From Lates calcarifer (lineage: Eukaryota; Chordata; Actinopteri; Centropomidae): a stretch of 64,000 nucleotides of DNA. Of this stretch, positions 56,681-64,000 are shown one piece after another (position 1 is the stretch's first letter; every line of letters begins with the position of its first letter). The DNA is taken from NCBI RefSeq assembly GCF_001640805.2, contig NC_066849.1, positions 26,989,778 through 27,053,777 of the forward strand. The letters are read 5' to 3'. The translations under genes were made by a program, and so were the position numbers. The notes below the pieces were generated by a model, which did no database searches, had not been told where the DNA came from, and was given only the letters and a program-made list of their open reading frames with translations.

Positions 56681-57900
56681 ACTGCACTGCTGACATGTTT
56701 TACCCAATAATCTTGTAATATTATATCTAGATTTAAAGTTATTATTTATTAAAACACACTTGTGGAGGCATACTCTGTTTAGTGCAATGGCAAACTGCCT
56801 TTATCTATATATTTATTTATTTATACCTGGAGGCAAACCTGTTGTGAATTTACTAATTAAAAGGTTGTTTGTGGGCAGGTATTATTGTAAAAATCACGTA
56901 AGAGGTTTGCCGTAGGAAAGTACAGAAATACTCTGCAGGTGCCACAGAAGATAAAAAGCATCACAAAGTACTGATGAGTGCAAAGGTAAGATATGTTTTT
57001 AAAGCTATGGCCTGACGGAGGTGCTGTGGTGGGTGTGGTTTTCCGAGTGGAACAGTCTCTTTTACACAGAGCAGTGGGTGCATTTCTAGTCTGATGAGTC
57101 ACGACAATCACTTGAGTCCAGACATCATGGATAATATTTTCACTGTTAGACTGTCCTGGTCTCTGCATTATCTCCACTAAAATGATGCTTGTCCAGCTTT
57201 GTTTCCATTAAGAGCTACACTGGACATCTCATGCTCCAGAGGAGACCGTCAGGATCTGAAACCTGGCCTGATGAGGAAGATGTCTGATGAGTTCAGTAGG
57301 TGGGAAATTCTGTGGTTCGTTGTACTGAATCTAGCTACATTGCAAAGGTACTGGCTTTTTTTTACTGAATATTTTAAGATCTACACCAAATACAACGCTA
57401 AATATATTCATCACCTGTAGTGGAAACCTTACTGGTTGGGTCATTATTCTGATAAAGGGTTTATATCAGGAAGTAGATGAATCATTTAACTACACAGATC
57501 CTTGGTAAACAGATAAGAAAAGAGAGCTAATTCTTTCACTTCAAACAGAAATTGAAGTTTTTGTGTTTCAATGGACTATTTCTATTTCTAATTCAGTCAG
57601 TAGCTGCAGCCCACACTTTACCACAGTATCCTGTTCCACCTAGTTCAGCACCCTTTTTCTAATGGTTATGTCTCTTGATGTGCACCACATCCTGTGTGAC
57701 TTTTTTAATGGTTGCACTATGCATGACTTGGTTTTGAAAACATCCTGTACTAACCTTCACTCAGTAGAACAACCAGGCTGCAACATCAATGCCTTTTGAC
57801 CAATGTGCAGTTTTGTAAAAACATTATGTCTTGGTCAATAATGGCTTGTTAAGCAATTTTATGTGCTATATATAGTCTTAACTGATGTCTTATGTTTATA
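56681..57900. other. Single-copy spacer between array and SAMD9-like gene
   Basis: No homology to the units and no recognised gene. AT-rich near 56800. An ISRE-like near-match TTTCACTTCA at about 57534-57543 is the only regulatory hint. Confidence 0.5.
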
Positions 57901-57930
57901 AAAGATACTGAGTTTTTCCTGTGCTCCGGC

Positions 57931-58013
57931 TGTATAAAATGGAGGCCCAGAGGGGAGTTATCAGAAGCCGTATTCTAACCTTATCAAAAGTTGATGCTGC
58001 CTTGTTAAACCAG
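57931..58013 (+). promoter_or_regulatory. Putative TATA box and noncoding first exon of the SAMD9-like gene
   Basis: TGTATAAAAT at 57931-57940, then a strong donor CAG|GTAAGG at 58013/58014. The coding exon begins behind an acceptor at 58471 (TTCAATCTTAG). Spacing fits a TATA-driven 5'UTR exon of roughly 50 bp. Inference from signals only. Confidence 0.45.
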
Positions 58014-58480
58014 GTAAGGCTCTTGCACACATACACAAGTCTCCATCAGGCTATTTGCGATTCCCCTACAAACTGCAGAACAAACTCTTGCTTGTTTATC
58101 TCGCCTGTCTCTGCTCATTCACAGAACACTTGTGGCCTGAAAGAAGTGATACAACCAGGCTGGGTATCACCAGTCAAACTTAGGTTTCTTAAGCAAGCTC
58201 TAATTTTATCTTTTAACTGCGTTTGTAGAATAAAGAAACCCATCTGATATCTAGGTCATTAGGAATCAGTCAGCAACCTATAGGTAAAATATCCTTGCCT
58301 GGAGGAATCATAACACAATCATGTGGCTGTAATGTAACGTAAAGGCATACAATTAACTTTAGACTGGAAAGTCTACTCGATTACTGTAACACTTTCTACA
58401 GTGAGACATGCATTCTTAAGGTCATATTTTCTTAGTTTTTTGTCATTCTTTTAAATGTGTTTCAATCTTAGTGAATAAAA

Positions 58481-61400
58481 ATGAGCCAGCCAACACCTGA
58501 GCCTCAACTTTCAATTGAAAAATGGACCACAGAAGACGTCCACCAGTGGCTGATGACAGAGGTCAAAGTTCATCAGAGTTGTGCCGACAGATTCATTGAA
58601 GAGGAAGTGTTGGGGGAATATTTAGTCCTCTTCAAAAAGAAAGATATACTAGACTTGGGAATAAAATGTGGTCCTGCTGTCAAAATCACATCTTACCTAG
58701 AGAGGCTTAAAGATGGATCACAACACGAGTCACAGTTCCCAGCATACGTGGAAAACTGGACAAAGGAGCAGGTCAACCAGTGGTTACTACAGCATGTCAA
58801 AATACGTGGCAAATATGCAGAACAACTCCACGATGAAGATGTGTCTGGAGACTGTCTTGTTTACTTCAGCAAACAGGATTTTCTGGATCTGGATATAAAA
58901 AGCGGTCCTGCTGTAAAGATTCTGGCAGAGCTTCATCAGCTGAACAAGAAGCCAGAGCCAACGCTGCATCCCACCCTTCACACCACCACAGACCAAAAAG
59001 AACCAAAACCCATTCAACCTGAACTGAGTCTGAATCAAGCCAAAGAAACCAAACAACAAGAATCTAATGATAAAACTGACTCACAAACAGATGAAATGGA
59101 AACGCAGCCATTTGAGAAAGCTTCAGAGAGGAAGATCATTCAGCAGCCAATCAAGGAAATCAAGAGAAAAGAAACTGTTGTGGTAAAATGTCTATGTTGT
59201 TTTGTTCATTATGGACCATGCATTACTATGTTCCAGCCTGTTAACCAAACCTTCTGATGTAGAAAAATTATAAATGCAAGATCAGAATTTTTCCAAACAT
59301 CAATGAGTGAACTGTAAAGTTTACTATAAATAATTACTTCTCTTTCTTCCTGCAGACCACAGCCCTACTGAACACATCCAAGATCAGTGTGGAGATCCAG
59401 AAAACTCTGGACAACCTTATAAAAGGAGACCTGAAAATGTTTCATTTCTACTTACATGAGCACACAAAATCTGGGCATAAACCTATTCCTCGGGGTAGGC
59501 TGGAGGGCAAGGACACCATGGATACAGCAAAAGTAATGACTAGTCACTATGGAAATGAGGGGGCTTTATGGGTAACAATAGACATTCTAAAGGAAATCAA
59601 CCAGTGTGAACTTGCCTGTCAGCTGGAAAAGAACATGGGTAAGAAAACCAGTATAAACATGCTTCCAAATAGTTGGGTTAGGGTTGAAGGTTAGGGTCTC
59701 TAGCACCCAATGGCCTTGAAGCTGAGAACCAGGCAGGGAATTCAGTGTTGACAGTATTGATGGATGGACACATTGTTAATTTTATTTAGCTTTTTTTTCA
59801 ATGAGAAATTGTAAGATGTGTGTGTTTGTTTCCCTAATAATGTACATATTTTATTGCTCTTACAGGTCAACTGCAGCAGCGGTGTCGTCCAAAAGCAGTT
59901 TTGAAGAAAGAAGCAAACCAGGGTGACAAACTAAAGAATTTGTTAACTTGTGGTGGAAACTCACTTGACAGCTATGACAGATTTGTTGTTGTTATAAACA
60001 AGAGTAGTCCAGAACAAGTGCAGTATCTCCAGTTTTTGAGTAAGATGAAACTGTTCTGTGTGTTAGACTTTGACCCAAACTCTGCTGCTCCAGGTGGACT
60101 GTGTCATTCCTACAGAGAGTCAAGGGTTGCCAATCTCCATACTCCATCTCAGTATCAAGGACAGATTGACTCAGTGATAAAGAACCTTAACCTTTATAAA
60201 CAGACCAGCTGGGTTTTCTGTAATGGCAGACATGACCTTGACAATGACTCAAACAAGGAGTTAGATTACCAGAACTGGCTGAGGAAATCTTGCAGAGATG
60301 TAGAGCAGTTGGTTTCATTCACTTGCAACCCTGAAGTTCTTCTCCATGGCAAGAGTCTCATTGTATTCCTTCTACTCTCACCTGTGGACACTGAGAAAGA
60401 TCCAATGTTTGACATCTACAAGTCTTTCTTGAAACACACAGAAGAGGAAAGCATTATCAACATATGTGAATCTCAGAGCACATATGAGAAGTGGAGGGAG
60501 CTGATACAAGAAAAGTGTGACTTTGACATCGACCATCTATCCATTAATGAGCTGACCCTCAGCGAGGTCAATGGAACTATTATGGCACTGGGGCCATTAA
60601 ATCAGTCGTCTGGAAGACTGCTTCCCTCCTCTGGTTCCAGTGTTGTTGTCCTGAAACAGAAGGATGAAGATTTTATGACAGCTCTTGACATTTTGTGTCT
60701 GAATCAATGTGAAAACACCTATGATGAAAATAGTCCGGAGTTTCAAGACTACCGAATCAGAGTTGAAGAGGAATTCTACAGAGGAGGCAAAGTCAAATGG
60801 TGGAACTTCTACTTCTGTGACAAGGACAAAGAGAAGCCATTTATCAAAAGAGACAAGTATGAAAATGTTAAGAAGATGATCAGATCTCAGTTGAGAGATT
60901 CAAAAAACATGTGTGTTCTGCTAAATCTCTTCCACCATCCAGGATGCGGTGGAACCACCTTAGCAATGCATGTGATGTGGGATCTCCGTCAGGAGTTCAG
61001 ATGTGCTGTGCTGAAAGACAATGCACTGCCAAAAGCAGAAGTTGCCATTCAAGTCAGAAGGCTCACGAAACTTGAAAGTGAGAAACCATGTCCAGTTTTG
61101 CTGTTAGTTGATGATTCAAAAGAAACTGAGAATCCTCATGATCTTGTTAACTGCATACGTAAAGCTGCTGTAGAGGATAGCTTGAACGTAAATGTGGATG
61201 ATGCACCAAATTGCAAAGTCATCATCCTTAACTGTGTTCGTTCTCACAGCCCAAAAGAACAGTACAGACAGCACAATCCAGGACTGTGTCAATACATCAC
61301 TGCTTCACTGACTCAAGACGAACAGAAGGAGTTTGAAAAGAAACTTAAAGAGCTCAAAGAAACTCATGACAAACCTGAGAACTTTTATAGTTTCATGATC

Positions 61401-63500
61401 ATGAAGAGCAATTTTGACAAAAAATACATTGATGATCTTGCTCGTAACACACTGGAGAACTTTGATTTCAGCACAAAGGAGGCCCAACTGTTTGCTTTTC
61501 TGGCCTTACTTAATACATATGTGGCAGAGTCTGAAATCTCTCTCTCTCTCTGTGAGGATTTCTTTGGGATGAAAATGATTCGCTGGCAAGAAGACAGTGT
61601 ATTGGAAAGAATGAGGCCATATTCAAACCTTCTCATCATAGATACAGTTGAGGAATGGGGAGGATACAAAGGAATCAGAATCCTTCATTGCTCCATAGCA
61701 TCTGCCTGTCTGGAAGAGTTGGAGAGGAGCTGCAATTTGAAAGTAAGTGATATTGCTATGGCAATTCTTCACTGCGATCTGTTCTTCAGTGTTGGAGTCG
61801 TCAAACACAGATTCATGCTCTCAATTCAACGAATGTTGATTGAAAGGCAGCGCAAAAAAGATGGAGATGAAAGAGAACCATTTTCTCCTCTTATAGACAA
61901 AATCCACAGCCAAGAAGGGAGACAAGCTGTCCAAGAAATCTTTGTGAAAGCATCGTCCAGATTTGTGTCAAGTGCATCTATTCCTCAGGCACTGGCAAGA
62001 TACTTGTACATCAATGAGCGTGACTTCCCAGAGGCTCTAATATGGGCTGAAAAGGCCAAGAACATTAAAGAAAACCCATACACATTTGACACAATTGGGC
62101 AACTCCACAAAAGCAATTTAAAATCTAACATCCACAGAGAAAAACAGGAGACATCACTCAATCCAGAAGACTTAAACACAAACATTAAAATAGCAGGTAA
62201 TGCTATCAGAGCATTTAAAAGGGCTCAAGACCTGGCAAATACAGAGGATGAACCTGAGGAGAAAGCAGCAGATGATGAGTCTGAGGACTACCCCAGAAAG
62301 TCATATAATGTTTATGGCTATGTAGGTGTGCTGGAAATTGCTTTCTTGGTCTTTGAGATATTGAGCAGACTTCCTTTCTTTGAGGAAAGTGATCCAATGA
62401 AGAAGAAGTACTTGCAGAGTTTTCTGCAAAAAGTAATTCCCATCACCAACGTGTATAAAAAGGACAATGAGATCAACAACAGATACATGGAGATCATCAA
62501 AGAACATGAGCAGTTCCTCCAAAGTTTGAAAGCTGAAGTAAAAGAAACTTTTGAACTTCTTGACTGTTACTTCATGTACATAAAAGGGAACAATTCAGAA
62601 TTTGATTCAAAGAATCGTTGGAACGTCTGTAGTCATTTTAAAAAGTATGTAACTCTTTTTTGCACAGCACGAGAGGAAATAAAAAAAGAACGACAAAACA
62701 ATCCTAATCTCAACTGGAAAATAGACATTGAAGAACGACGACTGTTTCTTGAAGAAAGACAAGCAGACACATTTGCTGGAATTCTTCAGCATTTGGACAA
62801 ACCTGCTGAAGAAATTGAGAAGATCACAGAATGCTATGCATTCTTGCAACAACAACAACAATTTATCAACAAAAAACAAAAGACAAAGGAAACAATCAAT
62901 TACATTTTGTCAAACATAGTTCTTTATGTTTTGAAACCAAAATCTAAACATGTGAAGAGTTACAGCTCCCTCTCTGCTCTACTTTTGAAAACTCTACAAG
63001 ATGTCGGACTTGGGTATCCCTTCCCAGACCCATATTACCTGGCTCTGCTCTTACTCTGGCCAAGTCCTACTCAGGAAAACACAGAAATTGGGACATATGT
63101 GAAAGCAATTCGAAACTCATATCGCAAACGCCTGACCTTATTGTTTCGAAACAGGAGCACTGTTGCCCACCTCTACCTGGGGAAAGAAGAGGGACTCAAG
63201 AGGCTTGTTTCTAAACCCCAACTAGATGAGAATTTTAAAGACATGCGCCGCGATGCCTTGGCACAACTTTGGCGGAATGGAGACATATTTAAAGACAAAG
63301 CCATTATCAACCGTCTTCATCGAGTTTGTGGAACCATTGAGCAAGGAGAGGTGTTTGCCAATTACGGTAAACTGAAAATCCCAGTGCGTCCAGCTCTTAT
63401 TGCTGGTATAAGGAGTGGTTTCAGCACTGAAAAGGTTTCCTTCTATCTTGGTTTTGCTATCGATGGACCCCTTGCTTATGATATTCAGTATGAAAACTAG
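58481..63500 (+). CDS. samd9l: SAMD9-like protein with SAM-SAM-PYD N terminus
   Basis: Coding exons 58481-59182 (234 codons, phase 0), 59356-59638 and 59866-63500, with consistent GT/AG and phase; total 4620 nt, about 1539 residues. SAM1 is about residues 15-76 and SAM2 about 93-155, each with a LDLxIKxGPAVKI end. A Lys/Glu/Gln-rich linker runs to 234. A PYRIN-like death fold spans about 244-326 (IQKTLDNLIKGDLKMFHFYL, IPRGRLEGKDTMDTAKVM, LKEINQCELACQLEK). A SIR2-like region follows (CVLDFDPNSAAPGGLCHSYR). Then come the P-loop HPGCGGTTL (about 687-695) and Walker B PVLLLVDDS (about 744), a long helical TPR-type region, and a C-terminal EKVSFYLGFAIDGPLAYDI as in SAMD9/SAMD9L. Mammalian homologues restrict poxviruses and repress translation. 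The AlbA_2 nuclease domain expected after SAM is not seen. A poly(A) signal lies at 63658. Confidence 0.92.
59356..59638 (+). CDS. samd9l: PYRIN-like (DAPIN) exon of the SAMD9-like gene
   Basis: A 283-bp exon bounded by CTTCCTGCAG and GTAAGA, phase 0 in and 1 out. It encodes about 94 residues with the fish PYD pattern: LDNLIKGDLKMFHFYLHE (helices 1-2), PIPRGRLEGKD, MDTAKVMTSHYG, ALWVTIDILKEINQCELA. Such domains make homotypic contacts with ASC-type adaptors; that role here is inferred. Being one discrete exon makes it easy to gain by exon shuffling. Confidence 0.8.
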
Positions 63501-63657
63501 GACAGTTATGTAACGTAAAGCATATAATGAACAATGTGAGAGTGGCAGCCAGTGACTCACTGTGAAGGAATGTCAAACACACCTGATAAAACCAAGGAGT
63601 GAGGAGAACCATTGATGTAGCACTCAGTGTTTTATTTTTTTTATTTTTTGTAACTGT

Positions 63658-63663
63658 AATAAA
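63658..63663 (+). terminator. samd9l: Polyadenylation signal AATAAA
   Basis: AATAAA 158 bp after the SAMD9-like stop codon, in an AT-rich 3' region. 63664-64000 holds no other feature I can support. Confidence 0.6.
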
Positions 63664-64000
63664 TAACTTGTATTTTTATGTTATTGTTTATCAGGGACAA
63701 TGCACAACTGCATTTATTATGCCACATGTAGCTAAAACATGAGCAAATGAAAAGCAAGACATCTTTTTTTCATTTTCTGAGGAGGTTTTTGTTGTTTTGC
63801 TTTTATTGCTCTGTGTTGCAGATGTGGCATTAACAGCAGGGAAACTGAAATGTAATAATATAATAATAATAAATAATAGTTAGCAGTTAAAAAAAATGCT
63901 AAAAATTGGGGCTCACATTTGTACTTTGACTGTAAAATATTACTTGGTTATTTTTATTTTATTTCATTGTTTATTCAACAATTACATTTATTATGCCAGA

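Noticed and set aside
57921..58247. 108-codon frame upstream of the SAMD9-like gene
   Set aside because: Crosses a strong splice donor at 58013; better explained as 5'UTR exon plus intron.
1..64000. tRNA, rRNA, CRISPR or bacterial operon features
   Set aside because: None seen; the spliced vertebrate gene structure excludes a prokaryotic source.

Overview
The window is nuclear DNA of a ray-finned fish, probably a percomorph teleost. The genes are intron-rich. The NLR genes have the fish-type FISNA-NACHT-LRR layout. The introns carry Tc1/mariner copies, a tRNA-SINE-like element and foldback MITEs. No prokaryotic features, tRNA, rRNA or CRISPR were seen.

Layout. (1) Positions 1-5878, minus strand: the 5' two thirds of orc1 (origin recognition complex subunit 1). 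It has BAH exons, a disordered basic region and the AAA+ core; the gene runs off the left edge. Its promoter at 5.9-6.1 kb carries an E2F palindrome. (2) A block that starts inside orc1 exon 5 (about 4290) and contains the orc1 5' end, a fish NLR gene, Tc1 debris and a C-type-lectin-domain gene is tandemly repeated: about 4290-22319, 22320-41587 and 41588-56680. The third unit is truncated and lacks Tc1 and the lectin gene. All genes in the repeats lie on the minus strand. Units 2 and 3 therefore start with a 5'-truncated orc1 copy (promoter plus exons 1-4 and part of exon 5) that shares a frameshift. (3) From 56.7 kb the sequence is single-copy. A plus-strand SAMD9-like gene (58481-63500, three coding exons, about 1539 codons) encodes two SAM domains, a PYRIN-like death-fold domain, then the SIR2-like / P-loop NTPase / TPR / C-terminal OB-like body of the SAMD9 family. 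The AlbA_2 domain expected between SAM and SIR2-like parts was not found.

Each NLR gene has a 5'UTR exon next to an ISRE-like motif, two short repeated N-terminal exons, a RING exon, one FISNA-NACHT exon of about 1.84 kb and five LRR exons of 174 or 177 bp. A decayed B30.2 (SPRY) remnant lies downstream. Only unit 2 keeps an intact RING. Units 1 and 3 share an in-frame 123-bp RING deletion and a SINE insertion in the same exon. Units 1 and 3 agree at some sites and units 2 and 3 at others, which points to gene conversion or unequal exchange.

The overall picture is a young innate-immunity cluster (NLRs, lectin-like genes, SAMD9-like) growing beside a replication gene and carrying the 5' end of that gene with it. 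The most notable item is the SAM-SAM-PYD SAMD9-like architecture. Next are the NLR exon remodelling and the E2F-driven orc1 5' copies placed directly upstream of lectin exons.
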